The notes under the pieces: model-generated
Told to the model about the DNA's origin: nothing
The model's database searches: none
The model's input: only the letters and a program-made list of their open reading frames with translations
Program-made: the position numbers and the translations under genes
NCBI GenBank assembly: GCA_025449935.1
Contig: JANWIJ010000045.1
Coordinates: forward strand, 1 to 64,000
DNA length: 64,000 nt
Direction: 5' to 3'
Source of the DNA: Chitinophagaceae bacterium
GTDB lineage: Bacteria; Bacteroidota; Bacteroidia; Chitinophagales; Chitinophagaceae
Part shown: positions 33,227 to 42,733 of the stretch, piece by piece
Numbering within the stretch: the stretch's first letter is position 1
How the letters are laid out: every line of letters starts with the position of its first letter

Positions 33227-35049
33227 GACGCTTTCTTGTTATAATAGGCCCTTAGCAGGTAAAAGGCTTTTTTCTTTTTACCGGAATGATCAAACAACCC
33301 TTTATTATTCCAGCCATCCTGGAATTCCGGGTTATTCCGCCGGGGAGAACGAAAATCAACCAGTAACCAGGGTGATATACCTACAAAATTCGAAGGCATC
33401 CGATCCAGCATGGCTAATTGTTCACGGTAATACCATGCCTGGTATTCCTCAGTCCACATCACTGCTTCGCCGCCATGATACCCGCTTAACGCTTCGGCAC
33501 CGGTCTCACTGATAAAAAGCGGCTTATCATATATTGTTTTCCAGTTCGCCGTTCTGCAACTGGCGGGTGTTCCCACATACCAGCCAAGGTATTCATTAAA
33601 AGACACGAGGTCCACGTATTTGCCCAGCGGATCGTCGATGAGATTTATATTATTTTCCCGGTCATAGTGCACTTCCAGCGCTGCCGATACTAACCTGGTA
33701 TCATCCAATTCCCGTGCTTGCTCCAGCAACGACCGCATAAATTCTGTACGTATTTCACTTACCGGTGTTTCATTCCCAACCGACCAGATAATCACACTCG
33801 AACGGTTCCTGTCACGGGTGATCATTTCCCGCAATTGTGTTTTGGCTTTGTCAAGGACCTCTGCCTGGCTAAAATTAATGGTCCAGTACACCGGTATTTC
33901 CGACCAAACCAATATACCCAGTGAATCAGCCATCCGGGTCATCATTTCGTTATGCGGGTAATGAGCCAGGCGCACCATATTACAACCCAGTTCTTTTGCC
34001 CAACCGAGCAACTGCAACGCATCAGCTTTGCTGTGAGCACGGCGCATGCCTCCTGGTATTTCTTCATGGATACTGATTCCACGCATAAAAAGCGGTTGCC
34101 CGTTCAGCAATACTTGCCGGCCGCTGGCTTCGATACTGCGAAACCCGATACTTTCTTCTACCCGGTCAAGGCCGGAGCTGATGATCACCCGATATCTTTT
34201 AGGAGTCAGTGGTGACCAGTATTGAAGGTTTCGCGCAACAAAGGCAATACCCACTTGCGCGTTCTCAACATTATACGACTGCTTTATTTTCAATTCCGGA
34301 ATTTCCACGATTATTTTTTCCCCGGGATTAGCCCCTGAAAGCCGGACCCAGCCCCCGATGCTGTCATTGCCGGCTATTCTTTTAAGGTGTACAGAATAGT
34401 CAATGATGTATGAACGCGGCAATTCAACAAGCATCACATCCCTTGTTATTCCTCCATAGTTCCACCAGTCAGTATTGAGTGTGGGAATTTCGTTAGCGTG
34501 TCTCCTGTTGTCCACTTTCACAACCAGGAAATTACCGGTCCGTTTCAGGAGCGTATCAGGTATTTCAAAATTAAAGGCGGTAAATCCTCCTTTATGCATG
34601 CCGAGTTTTACTCCATTCAGGTATACATCCGCCCTGTAATTGACGGCACCGAAATACAGGAATACCGGGCCGGGGGATGGGGGCATTTTATAATCAAAAG
34701 ATTTTTTATACCAGATTGTCCCCTCGTAATAAAGCAACTTTTTATCCTGTGAATTCCAATCGCCGGGTACCTGCAGCGTACGGGAATTCGTATACCCATG
34801 CTCCTTTCTTTCACTGCTGTTCCTGGGTATATCAGTATTCCAGTAGGCTTCCGGGTCAGTCTGCCGGCGTTCTTTATAGCGGTAATTGTAAAACCCTGTT
34901 TCATAAGAATCGATGATATACCGCCATGAGCCATTCAGGCTTATTGTTTTTCTGCCGGGAATATTACCAATTAAATGATCAGCCTGCGCTGTAAGCAGGG
35001 TTGTCATCATTAGCATTAAAACCAAACCAACTGCTGATTTTCTAACCAT
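33214..35049 (-). CDS. Glycoside hydrolase family 2 protein (beta-galactosidase/glucuronidase type), exported
   Basis: A 611-residue exported glycosidase. A signal peptide ends near TLLTAQA (about 22). A GH2 sugar-binding jelly roll follows (SLNGSWRYIIDSYETG ... VYLNGVKLGMHKGGFTAFNFEI), then an Ig-like domain and the TIM barrel (FMRGISIHEEIPGG). The acid/base is Glu at about 426 in WSVGNETP and the nucleophile Glu at about 513 in FISETGAEAL. Overall it resembles beta-glucuronidases. It probably degrades plant or host oligosaccharides in the periplasm; no SusC/SusD genes are nearby. Confidence 0.9.
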   Translation of the reverse strand: MVRKSAVGLVLMLMMTTLLTAQADHLIGNIPGRKTISLNGSWRYIIDSYETGFYNYRYKERRQTDPEAYWNTDIPRNSSERKEHGYTNSRTLQVPGDWNSQDKKLLYYEGTIWYKKSFDYKMPPSPGPVFLYFGAVNYRADVYLNGVKLGMHKGGFTAFNFEIPDTLLKRTGNFLVVKVDNRRHANEIPTLNTDWWNYGGITRDVMLVELPRSYIIDYSVHLKRIAGNDSIGGWVRLSGANPGEKIIVEIPELKIKQSYNVENAQVGIAFVARNLQYWSPLTPKRYRVIISSGLDRVEESIGFRSIEASGRQVLLNGQPLFMRGISIHEEIPGGMRRAHSKADALQLLGWAKELGCNMVRLAHYPHNEMMTRMADSLGILVWSEIPVYWTINFSQAEVLDKAKTQLREMITRDRNRSSVIIWSVGNETPVSEIRTEFMRSLLEQARELDDTRLVSAALEVHYDRENNINLIDDPLGKYVDLVSFNEYLGWYVGTPASCRTANWKTIYDKPLFISETGAEALSGYHGGEAVMWTEEYQAWYYREQLAMLDRMPSNFVGISPWLLVDFRSPRRNNPEFQDGWNNKGLFDHSGKKKKAFYLLRAYYNKKASLKN

Positions 35050-35193
35050 ATCCCGACGAATTTAAGTTATAAGTAAAAGCAGGATGAAGGTAACAAGCCT
35101 CTTAACTATTCCCATACCATCTCCCCAATCTTTTTAAATATTGATATTCTTCCCTTCCCAGCCTGTTGCGGCCAGGGAAACCCCGGAGGTTTC

Positions 35194-36048
35194 TTATTGC
35201 AGGTGAGATATGCAGGTCCTCAGGCTTTCACGCCAGCCGGCAAGGCGAATGTCAAACGCTTCCTGGATTTTTGTTTTATCCAGTACGGAATAAGCCGGTC
35301 TTTTGGCAGGAGTGGGATATTGTGATGTAGTAATCGGGTGCACCTGGCAGGCACTCCCGGTCAATTCTTTTATGGCGAGCGCGAAATCATACCAGCTGAT
35401 CATGCCTTCGTTGCTGTAATGGTAAATGCCGGGTACCCATTTGCCGGATGATATGATCTGCATAATGGCTTGGGCAAGGTCAGCCGCATAAGTGGGTGAT
35501 CCGAACTGGTCACTCACCACATTGATCTCCTCCCTTTCGCTCATCAGCTTCATCATCGTTTTCACAAAATTCTTTCCGAATTCAGAATACACCCAGGAAG
35601 TGCGGAGAATAACAGCGCCAGGATCCTCCCGCAAAACCAGCTTCTCTCCTTCCAGCTTGGAGGCCCCGTATACGCCCTGGGGATTGGTGAAGGCATCTTC
35701 TTTATAGGGAACAGTTCCGGTTCCATCAAAAACATAATCCGTGGAAATATGAATAAACTTTGTCGCGTATTCCTTGCAAACGGCCGCCATTACTCCCGGC
35801 GCTTCAGCATTAATACGGAATGCAAGCTCCTTTTCAGATTCAGCTTTGTCAACGGCAGTATAAGCCGCACAGTTAATCAGCCATTGCGGCCGGGAGGAGG
35901 AGAAAAAATCCCTCACCTGTTCAAACCGGTCGATGGATAAATTCTCTCTTGATAAAAAGATAAATTCGAATTGGGGAAACCGGACAGCCAGCTGTTGCAG
36001 TTCTTTTCCTAATTGCCCGTTAGAACCTGTCACCGCTACTTTATTCAT
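35194..36048 (-). CDS. rfbD: dTDP-4-dehydrorhamnose reductase
   Basis: A 284-residue SDR-type enzyme (RmlD) that reduces dTDP-4-keto-L-rhamnose to dTDP-L-rhamnose with NAD(P)H. It begins KVAVTGSNGQLGKELQ (NAD-binding glycine motif), has HISTDYVFDG and the catalytic YGASKLEGE (Tyr-Lys pair). It is the last gene of a six-gene minus-strand operon, 10 bases after rfbC. RmlA and RmlB, needed for the first two steps, are not in this window. Confidence 0.94.
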   Translation of the reverse strand: MNKVAVTGSNGQLGKELQQLAVRFPQFEFIFLSRENLSIDRFEQVRDFFSSSRPQWLINCAAYTAVDKAESEKELAFRINAEAPGVMAAVCKEYATKFIHISTDYVFDGTGTVPYKEDAFTNPQGVYGASKLEGEKLVLREDPGAVILRTSWVYSEFGKNFVKTMMKLMSEREEINVVSDQFGSPTYAADLAQAIMQIISSGKWVPGIYHYSNEGMISWYDFALAIKELTGSACQVHPITTSQYPTPAKRPAYSVLDKTKIQEAFDIRLAGWRESLRTCISHLQ

Positions 36049-36058
36049 GCAAATGCGT

Positions 36059-36616
36059 TTACGGGTACATAAAGCTGTTGCTGCAGTTTTCCAGTACGGG
36101 CAGGATCAAATCCTTTTCCGACACAATTTCTTCTCCCGCCGGTATGCGCCAGTCAATATTCAATGCCGGGTCGTTATACAGGATCCCCGCTTCGCTCTCC
36201 TTGCTGTAAAAATTATCGCATTTGTACAAAACTTCTGCTTTTTTACTCAGCACGGAAAAACCATGGGCAAAGCCATGGGGAATAAATAACTGTTTTTTAT
36301 TCTTGGCAGACAATACGGCTGAATAAACTTTCCCGTAGGTGGGTGATTCCTGGCGGATATCAACCACTACATCAAGTATTTTGCCCCGTAATACCCTGAC
36401 CAGTTTTGTCTGGGCAAAGGGTGGCAACTGGTAATGAAGACCGCGGATCACCCCATAGGTGGAGGAGGACTGGTTGTCCTGCACCCACCGCATATTAATC
36501 CCCTGTTGCTGAAAAATTTTTTCGTTATAAGATTCGAAAAAATAACCCCGGCTGTCTTCAAATACGCTGGGATCATAAATAAGCAATCCCGCTATATCAG
36601 TAGGTTCAAATGGCAT
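36059..36616 (-). CDS. rfbC: dTDP-4-dehydrorhamnose 3,5-epimerase
   Basis: A 185-residue cupin epimerase (RmlC) that inverts C3 and C5 of dTDP-4-keto-6-deoxyglucose. It has F/YEDSRGYFFESYNE, the catalytic H61 in RGLHYQ, KLVRVLRGKILDVVVD, FIPHGFAHGFSVL and the YKCDNFY segment with the catalytic Tyr region. Normal length. It starts one base after the stop of the UDP-sugar dehydrogenase gene and is followed by rfbD, so it is cotranscribed with both. Confidence 0.95.
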   Translation of the reverse strand: MPFEPTDIAGLLIYDPSVFEDSRGYFFESYNEKIFQQQGINMRWVQDNQSSSTYGVIRGLHYQLPPFAQTKLVRVLRGKILDVVVDIRQESPTYGKVYSAVLSAKNKKQLFIPHGFAHGFSVLSKKAEVLYKCDNFYSKESEAGILYNDPALNIDWRIPAGEEIVSEKDLILPVLENCSNSFMYP

Positions 36617-36617
36617 A

Positions 36618-37907
36618 TTATAAACTCCAGTATGTTCGGTTACTAATTTTGTTACGGTAAATTCCCTTCAGGTCGGCGACGAGGCCATGCTGTTTGGTAA
36701 TGCCGGCATAATAATTATCATCCAGGTTCATGTACTCCCGGTGTGGTACTGTAATGATCACCGCATCATAGTCGCGGGCAATATTTTTTTCAAGACCAAA
36801 TCCATATTCATGTTTCAGGTCGTCGGAATTAGCATATGGATCTTCCACATCAACGTTTACATAATATTCTTTCAATGCTTTCACCACATCACTAACTTTT
36901 GAATTCCGGATATCACTTACATTCTCCTTGAACGTGGCGCCTTTGACGAGCACTTTTGATGATTTTACATCGCCGCTGTTTTTTATGATATGCTGGATGA
37001 CCTTCTTGGCCACATATTTTCCCATGTTGTCATTGATGCTTCGCCCGGCGAGGATCACTTCCGAATGATAACCGAGTTCCTTTGCTTTATAAGTCAGGTA
37101 ATACGGATCCACCCCAATACAATGCCCGCCTACCAGTCCGGGTTGAAATTTCAGGAAATTCCATTTTGTTCCGGCAGCTTCCAGCACTTCATAAGTATTG
37201 ATATTCATCTTATCAAAAATAACCGAGAGTTCATTCATCAGGGCAATGTTCAGGTCCCGCTGGGTGTTCTCGATGATCTTTGCCGCTTCTGCCACCTTAA
37301 TACAGGATGCACGGTGCACACCGGCTGTCACAACAAGTTCATATACTTTTGCGATTTCTTCCAGCGATTCTGCATCACAACCTGATACAACTTTTATAAT
37401 AGTGGCCAGCGTATGCTGCTTATCTCCCGGGTTGATCCGTTCTGGAGAATACCCGAGTTTAAAATCGGTAACATTGCTCAGTCCTGAGAGTTTTTCAATA
37501 ACGGGCAAACAGTCTTCCTCCGTACAGCCGGGGTAAACGGTTGATTCAAAAACGACATAATCCCCTTTCTTGATCACTTTCCCGATAGTTTCGGATGCTT
37601 TTAATACAGGGATCAGATCGGGCACATTATGATCGTCTACCGGTGTAGGAACAGCCACTATAAAAAATTTGGCCTCCCGTAAAACATCCAGCGAATCAGT
37701 AAAAGTTATATCACAACCTTCAAAGGCTTCTTTTTCCAGTTCATTACTGGGATCGATGCCCTGCTTCATCATGTCTATCCGTTTGGCATGAATATCAAAC
37801 CCGATGACAGGTATTTTCCGGGCAAACTCCAATGCAATGGGCAGCCCTACGTAACCTAATCCTATTACGGCCAGTTTTGCTTTACGATCGATTAATTGTT
37901 GATACAT
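36618..37907 (-). CDS. Nucleotide-sugar dehydrogenase (TviB/WecC-like)
   Basis: A 429-residue UDP-sugar 6-dehydrogenase of the UDP-HexNAc type. The N-terminal Rossmann motif is LAVIGLGYVGLPIALEFARK, the central dimer helix contains NTQRDLNIALMNEL, and the catalytic Cys lies in LVGGHCIGVDPYYL. These signatures fit TviB (UDP-GlcNAc to UDP-GlcNAcA) and related enzymes better than UDP-glucose dehydrogenase; a separate UDP-glucose dehydrogenase is encoded two genes upstream. The product would be a charged uronic acid for capsule or O-antigen. Confidence 0.9.
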   Translation of the reverse strand: MYQQLIDRKAKLAVIGLGYVGLPIALEFARKIPVIGFDIHAKRIDMMKQGIDPSNELEKEAFEGCDITFTDSLDVLREAKFFIVAVPTPVDDHNVPDLIPVLKASETIGKVIKKGDYVVFESTVYPGCTEEDCLPVIEKLSGLSNVTDFKLGYSPERINPGDKQHTLATIIKVVSGCDAESLEEIAKVYELVVTAGVHRASCIKVAEAAKIIENTQRDLNIALMNELSVIFDKMNINTYEVLEAAGTKWNFLKFQPGLVGGHCIGVDPYYLTYKAKELGYHSEVILAGRSINDNMGKYVAKKVIQHIIKNSGDVKSSKVLVKGATFKENVSDIRNSKVSDVVKALKEYYVNVDVEDPYANSDDLKHEYGFGLEKNIARDYDAVIITVPHREYMNLDDNYYAGITKQHGLVADLKGIYRNKISNRTYWSL

Positions 37908-37922
37908 TTTCAGTGGATGGTT

Positions 37923-38906
37923 TTATTTCTGACTAATAAATTCCTTTGGTTGTTTATTTAATTCTTCCGGGGGAAGCGACTTAAAGTATTCATAGGTTAT
38001 TTTAAGCCCTTCATTTCTTTTTACTTTCGGTTCCCAGCCGAGTAAGGTTCTGGCTTTTGTAATATCCGGCTGGCGTTGTTTGGGATCATCAACCGGCAGC
38101 GGTTTATAAATGATTTTTACCCGGTTCCCGGTCAACGTTAAGATTTCTTCCGCGAAATCCTTTAATGAAATTTCATTGGGATTACCAATGTTTACGGGCA
38201 TCTTATAATCACTGAGCAACAAGCGATAGATTCCCTCAATCAGGTCATCCACGTAACAAAAGCTCCTGGTTTGCGAGCCGTCACCAAATACCGTCAGGTC
38301 CTCATCCCGGAGTGCCTGGCCTATAAATGCCGGTAATGCCCGGCCATCATTCAACCGCATCCTCGGTCCGTATGTATTAAAGATGCGGACAATTCTGGTA
38401 TCTACACCATGAAAAGTATGATAGGCCATGGTGATAGACTCCATATATCTTTTTGCCTCATCATAAACTCCCCGCGGTCCTACAGGATTTACATTGCCCC
38501 AATATTCCTCCGGTTGCGGGTGAACCTGCGGATCACCGTATACTTCACTGGTACTTGCAACAAGCATCCTTGCATTTTTCGCTTTCGCCAGTCCCAGGCA
38601 ATTATGAGTCCCCATCGCGCCAACTTTCAGCGTCTGGATGGGAATTTTCAGGTAATCAATGGGGCTGGCCGGGGAAGCGAAGTGGAGGATATAATCTAAT
38701 TGGCCCGGTATATTTATAAACCTGGTGACATCATGATGATAGAATTCAAATTGCTCCAATTTGAACAAATGCTCAATGTTTTTCAGGTCACCGGTGATCA
38801 GGTTGTCCATACCGATAACATGATAGCCTTCCCTGATAAACCGATCACAGAGATGGGATCCCAAAAAACCGGCCGCTCCTGTTATCAATACTTTTTTACG
38901 CTGCAT
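37923..38906 (-). CDS. UDP-glucuronate decarboxylase (UDP-xylose synthase)
   Basis: A 327-residue extended SDR enzyme that converts UDP-glucuronate to UDP-xylose. The NAD motif is [18 protein letters not shown]. The family hallmarks [47 protein letters not shown] and the catalytic YDEAKR (Tyr and Lys) are all present. These features separate it from RmlB, which otherwise looks similar. Its substrate is made by the UDP-glucose dehydrogenase encoded directly upstream (six-base gap). Confidence 0.93.
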   Translation of the reverse strand: MQRKKVLITGAAGFLGSHLCDRFIREGYHVIGMDNLITGDLKNIEHLFKLEQFEFYHHDVTRFINIPGQLDYILHFASPASPIDYLKIPIQTLKVGAMGTHNCLGLAKAKNARMLVASTSEVYGDPQVHPQPEEYWGNVNPVGPRGVYDEAKRYMESITMAYHTFHGVDTRIVRIFNTYGPRMRLNDGRALPAFIGQALRDEDLTVFGDGSQTRSFCYVDDLIEGIYRLLLSDYKMPVNIGNPNEISLKDFAEEILTLTGNRVKIIYKPLPVDDPKQRQPDITKARTLLGWEPKVKRNEGLKITYEYFKSLPPEELNKQPKEFISQK

Positions 38907-38912
38907 CCTTGC

Positions 38913-40223
38913 TTAATTTATTATTTCCCTTCCTACACTTTCATAGTGAAATCCCAGTTCCCGGATCGTATTCAGATCAAAAAGATTTCTTCCGTCGAAG
39001 ATAGCTTTGTTTTTGAGGCTCGCTGCAATTTTTGAAAAATCAGGAGTCCTGAATTCGTTCCATTCGGTGGCAATGATCAGTGCATCCGCATTATTCAATG
39101 CAGCATACCGGCTTTCTGCATATTCAATTTTATTCCCTACCAGGTTCTTTACATTACCCATGGCCTCGGGATCAAAGGCACAAACCGTTGCACCTGCGGC
39201 TACCAATTCATCAATCATATACAAGGCAGGTGCTTCCCGTATATCGTCTGTGTTAGGCTTGAAAGCCAGCCCCCACAAGGCAAATCTTTTACCGCGGAGG
39301 TTGTTATTAAAATATTTTTTAATGCCCGGAATAAGATGAAGCTTCTGGTCCTCGTTTACTTTCATCACCGCATTCAGGATTTCAAAATTGTAATTCACAT
39401 CTGCTGATGATTGCACCAGTGCCTGTACATCTTTGGGAAAGCAGCTTCCCCCATACCCGATACCCGGGAATAGAAACCGTTTTCCTATCCGGTCATCACT
39501 CCCCAAACCGCGGCGTACCATATCAACATCAGCTCCCATCTTCTCACAAAGCCTGGCGATTTCGTTCATAAAAGAGATCTTGGTCGCGAGGAAAGAATTC
39601 GCGGCATATTTTGTCAGCTCCGCTGAGCGCTGGTCCATGTATATGACCGGGTTTCCCTGCCTGACAAAGGGTGCATATAAGTCACCCATGATTTTACGGG
39701 CTCTTTCAGCGCCTGTCCCGATCACTACCCGGTCCGGCTTCATGAAGTCATCTACTGCGACACCCTCCCGCAGAAATTCAGGGTTACTTACCACATCAAA
39801 TTCGCCGTGATAATTCTGTGCGATAGCGGCCTGCACTTTATCCGCCGTACCAACCGGCACCGTACTCTTATCCACGATTACTTTGTAATCCGTCATGATC
39901 CGGCCAAGATCCGCAGCAACTCCCAATACATATTTCAGGTCCGCAGATCCATTCTCACCGGGTGGAGTTGGTAAAGCAAGAAATATAATAGCCGCGTCTT
40001 TAATGCCTTCCGCGAGGTCCGTGGTGAATTCAAGCCGTTCCTCTTTCAGGTTACGAAGAAATAATTTTTCAAGCCCCGGTTCATAAATCGTTATTTCACC
40101 CCGCTGCAGCTTACTGACCTTACCGGCATCTATATCAACACAGGTAACATTGTTCCCTGTTTCTGCAAAACAGGTCCCAGTGACCAATCCAACATATCCC
40201 GTTCCAACAACTGCGATTTTCAT
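38913..40223 (-). CDS. ugd: UDP-glucose 6-dehydrogenase
   Basis: A 436-residue enzyme that oxidises UDP-glucose to UDP-glucuronate with two NAD. It begins KIAVVGTGYVGLVTGTCFAE, has DKSTVPVGTA, the EFLREG motif, KYAANSFLATKISFMNE, and the catalytic cysteine in GIGYGGSCFPKDV. The C-terminal NAD/UDP-sugar half has WGLAFKPNTDDIREAPA. It sits between the aminotransferase and the UDP-xylose synthase genes, giving a straightforward UDP-Glc to UDP-GlcA to UDP-Xyl path. Confidence 0.96.
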   Translation of the reverse strand: MKIAVVGTGYVGLVTGTCFAETGNNVTCVDIDAGKVSKLQRGEITIYEPGLEKLFLRNLKEERLEFTTDLAEGIKDAAIIFLALPTPPGENGSADLKYVLGVAADLGRIMTDYKVIVDKSTVPVGTADKVQAAIAQNYHGEFDVVSNPEFLREGVAVDDFMKPDRVVIGTGAERARKIMGDLYAPFVRQGNPVIYMDQRSAELTKYAANSFLATKISFMNEIARLCEKMGADVDMVRRGLGSDDRIGKRFLFPGIGYGGSCFPKDVQALVQSSADVNYNFEILNAVMKVNEDQKLHLIPGIKKYFNNNLRGKRFALWGLAFKPNTDDIREAPALYMIDELVAAGATVCAFDPEAMGNVKNLVGNKIEYAESRYAALNNADALIIATEWNEFRTPDFSKIAASLKNKAIFDGRNLFDLNTIRELGFHYESVGREIIN

Positions 40224-40232
40224 ACACCAGGT

Positions 40233-41363
40233 TTATTGATTTATATACTCCAGAATTTTCGTTGTAATATAAGTAAGCTGCTCTTCGTCCAGTTCAGTGT
40301 GGATCGGCAAGGAAATCACCCGCTCCGTCAACCAGTCTGTGACCGGCAGTGACTGGGAAGCCACCCCAAATTGTTCAAACATTTTTTGTTTATGACCCGG
40401 CACGGGATAATAAATCATGGCCGGTATTTTATTTTCCGACAGGAACTGGTTTAACCCGTCACGGTCAACTCCTTCCAGTATCAAAGTGTATTGATGAAAT
40501 ACATGATGACAATAAGAAGCCCTGAAAGGTATTCTTATGCCCGGCTGACCGCCAAAAGCCTGGTCATAATAATCCGCCGCCTTTCTCCTGGCAGTGATGT
40601 ATTCATCCAGGTGCTTCAGCTTTATATCGAGGATCGCTGCCTGCATCGTATCAAGCCGGCTGTTGCAACCCACCAGGTCATGATAATACCGGGTACGCTG
40701 GCCATGGTTCGCAATCATCTTCATTTTTACAGCGAGTTCATCATCATTCGTGAAAATAGCACCACCGTCACCAAAAGCACCCAGGTTCTTGGAGGGATAA
40801 AAGGAGGTCGTCCCTATATGCCCGATCGACCCTGTTTTCTTTTTTACTCCATCCGAAAAAATATAATCGCACCCGATGGCCTGGGCATTGTCTTCGATTA
40901 CATAGAGGTTATGTTTTTTGGCGATCTCCATGATGTCTTCCATGGGTGCAGCCTGCCCATACAGGTGAACGGGCACAATCGCTTTTGTTTTTGTGGTAAT
41001 GGCTTTTTCCAGCTGGACAGGGTCCATACAAAAAGTGCGGGGATCCACATCGGTAAAAACCGGTGTCAGGTTCAGCAAAGCGATTACTTCGGTAGTGGCT
41101 ATATAGGTAAAAGAAGGTGTGATGACTTCATCGCCAGGCTGAAAACCAAGCGCCATCATAGCGATCTGCAAAGCATCTGATCCGTTGGCACAGGGAATCG
41201 TATGCTTCACACCGAGGTAAGCAGAAAGATTGGCGGCAAAATCCCGGACTGGCTGACCATTGATAAATGCTGAACTTTCCATGACGTCCAGGACAGCTTT
41301 ATCCACGTCCGGTTTTATTTTGTGATACTGTGTCCTCGTATCCACCATCTGTATCGGTCGCAT
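40233..41363 (-). CDS. DegT/DnrJ/EryC1/StrS sugar aminotransferase
   Basis: A 376-residue PLP enzyme that aminates a keto-sugar nucleotide. It shows the family start IQMVDTRTQYHKIKPDV, ANGSDALQIAM, PVHLYGQAAPM, the PLP-ring aspartate in VIEDNAQAIG (D158) and the Schiff-base lysine K192 in FYPSKNLGAFGDGG. This last motif is typical of the WbpE/DegT type making 3-amino sugars. The frame opens at ATG 41378, but that is only 12 bases from a -7 box; ATG 41363 fits the family start and promoter better. It is the first gene of the six-gene operon. Confidence 0.92.
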   Translation of the reverse strand: MRPIQMVDTRTQYHKIKPDVDKAVLDVMESSAFINGQPVRDFAANLSAYLGVKHTIPCANGSDALQIAMMALGFQPGDEVITPSFTYIATTEVIALLNLTPVFTDVDPRTFCMDPVQLEKAITTKTKAIVPVHLYGQAAPMEDIMEIAKKHNLYVIEDNAQAIGCDYIFSDGVKKKTGSIGHIGTTSFYPSKNLGAFGDGGAIFTNDDELAVKMKMIANHGQRTRYYHDLVGCNSRLDTMQAAILDIKLKHLDEYITARRKAADYYDQAFGGQPGIRIPFRASYCHHVFHQYTLILEGVDRDGLNQFLSENKIPAMIYYPVPGHKQKMFEQFGVASQSLPVTDWLTERVISLPIHTELDEEQLTYITTKILEYINQ

Positions 41364-41389
41364 TGATTCTTTTCCCATTAAAAGTGCCG

Positions 41390-41397
41390 CAAAAATA
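41390..41397 (-). promoter_or_regulatory. -7 box of the nucleotide-sugar operon
   Basis: Minus-strand TATTTTTG matches TAnnTTTG exactly. It ends 27 bases before ATG 41363. It is placed back to back with the waaA promoter in a 95-base divergent gap. Confidence 0.55.
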
Positions 41398-41428
41398 GTA
41401 AAATACAGGTAGTTTACCAGTTTGCTTT

Positions 41429-41436
41429 TACATTTG
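41429..41436 (+). promoter_or_regulatory. -7 box of the waaA promoter
   Basis: TACATTTG matches TAnnTTTG exactly and ends 23 bases before the TTG start at 41459. This supports the TTG start and a leader of about 16 bases. Confidence 0.55.
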
Positions 41437-41458
41437 TTGTTTATTTAAAATCAGCAAT

Positions 41459-42733
41459 TTGGCCGTCATATTCTACAATATATTCCTCCTGCTTTTCAGG
41501 ACCGGAACCCACCTGGCTTCGCTATTTAATGCCAAGGCAAAAAAATGGGTGCAGGGCAGAAAAAATATTTTTAAACGGCTGCAGGATGCCATTCCCCGGG
41601 ATCAGAAAATTGTGTGGGTACATTGTGCGTCGCTCGGTGAGTTTGAACAGGGACGACCCGTAATTGAGCAATTAAAGATCAACTGGCCCGGCCACCGGGT
41701 ATTGCTTACCTTTTTCTCTCCTTCGGGTTATGAAGCACAAAAAAATTATAAGGATGCCGACTGGGTCTTTTACTTACCCATGGATGGAGCGAACAATGCC
41801 AGGCGTTTCCTGGAAATAGTTAAGCCGGTGTTGGTCATATTTGTAAAATATGAGTTCTGGTATTATTACCTTAAAAAAATAAAATACCGCGGGATACCGC
41901 TGCTGCTTGTGTCGGCCTTATTCCGTAAGGATATGTCTTTTTTTAAATGGTATGGTGGCTTGCAACGTAAAATGCTCTCCCGCTTTGATCATTTGTTTGT
42001 ACAGAACCAGTCTTCTAAAAACCTGATCGATGAAATCGGTTTACCAGGTATCTGCACTGTGTCGGGTGATACCCGGTTTGACCGGGTTGCTGAAATCGCG
42101 GCACAACCTGGTTCCCTCCCGGTAATTGAACAGTTTATTGGTCAAAGTAAAACCCTGGTGGCAGGCAGTACCTGGCCCGAAGATGAAGAGGTGTTGCAAA
42201 ATGCATTTACCGTTGTCACTGATCCCATGCTGAAACTTATTATTGCACCGCATGAAATCAATGAAAAACGCCTGGTGGCTATCCGGGAGCTTTTCCCGGC
42301 TGCTGTTTTGTTCTCCGGGCTTGCCTCCGGCAACCCCGCCCAAATAAACCGCAACTGCCTGATCATTGATAATATCGGGATGCTCTCGCGGCTTTATCAA
42401 TATGCCTTCGTCACGTATATCGGCGGGGGTTTGAGAACAAACGGGGTTCATAATGTTCTTGAAGCGGCCGTGTACGACAAACCTGTTCTCTTTGGACCTT
42501 ATTATCACAAATATTCCGAAGCGGTAGGGTTAGTAAAATCCGGTGGGGGAATATCGTTCGTTGATGAAAAAAGGAATGGGATAATGTTAAAAGAATTAAT
42601 TAATGTGCTGCTGGAAAATAAACAGGAGTACCTGACCCGGAGTAAAGAGGCGGGCGATTTTGTTCGTTCCCACCAGGGAGCGACGCAAAAAATAATTCAA
42701 TTCATTCAGGTAAAACGTCTTTTGACCAGCTGA
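41459..42733 (+). CDS. waaA: 3-deoxy-D-manno-octulosonic acid transferase
   Basis: A 424-residue inner-membrane GT30 enzyme (KdtA) that transfers Kdo to lipid A precursor. It has an N-terminal hydrophobic anchor (VIFYNIFLLLFRTGTHLASLF), KKWVQGRKNIF, VWVHCASLGEFEQGRPVI (catalytic Glu region), VFVKYEFWYYY-like FVKYEFWYY, and the C-terminal nucleotide-binding TYIGGGLRTNGVHNVLEAAVY. The start is TTG, supported by the promoter spacing and by the N-terminus matching the family length. The last 28 bases overlap a convergent gene. Confidence 0.93.
   Translation: MAVIFYNIFLLLFRTGTHLASLFNAKAKKWVQGRKNIFKRLQDAIPRDQKIVWVHCASLGEFEQGRPVIEQLKINWPGHRVLLTFFSPSGYEAQKNYKDADWVFYLPMDGANNARRFLEIVKPVLVIFVKYEFWYYYLKKIKYRGIPLLLVSALFRKDMSFFKWYGGLQRKMLSRFDHLFVQNQSSKNLIDEIGLPGICTVSGDTRFDRVAEIAAQPGSLPVIEQFIGQSKTLVAGSTWPEDEEVLQNAFTVVTDPMLKLIIAPHEINEKRLVAIRELFPAAVLFSGLASGNPAQINRNCLIIDNIGMLSRLYQYAFVTYIGGGLRTNGVHNVLEAAVYDKPVLFGPYYHKYSEAVGLVKSGGGISFVDEKRNGIMLKELINVLLENKQEYLTRSKEAGDFVRSHQGATQKIIQFIQVKRLLTS

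Noticed and set aside
35170..35193. Terminator after rfbD
   Set aside because: GAAACC/GGTTTC can pair just past the stop, but no T-run follows on the minus strand.
37923..38906. dTDP-glucose 4,6-dehydratase (RmlB) to complete the rhamnose pathway
   Set aside because: The [17 protein letters not shown] and HFASPASP motifs are those of UDP-glucuronate decarboxylase, not RmlB.
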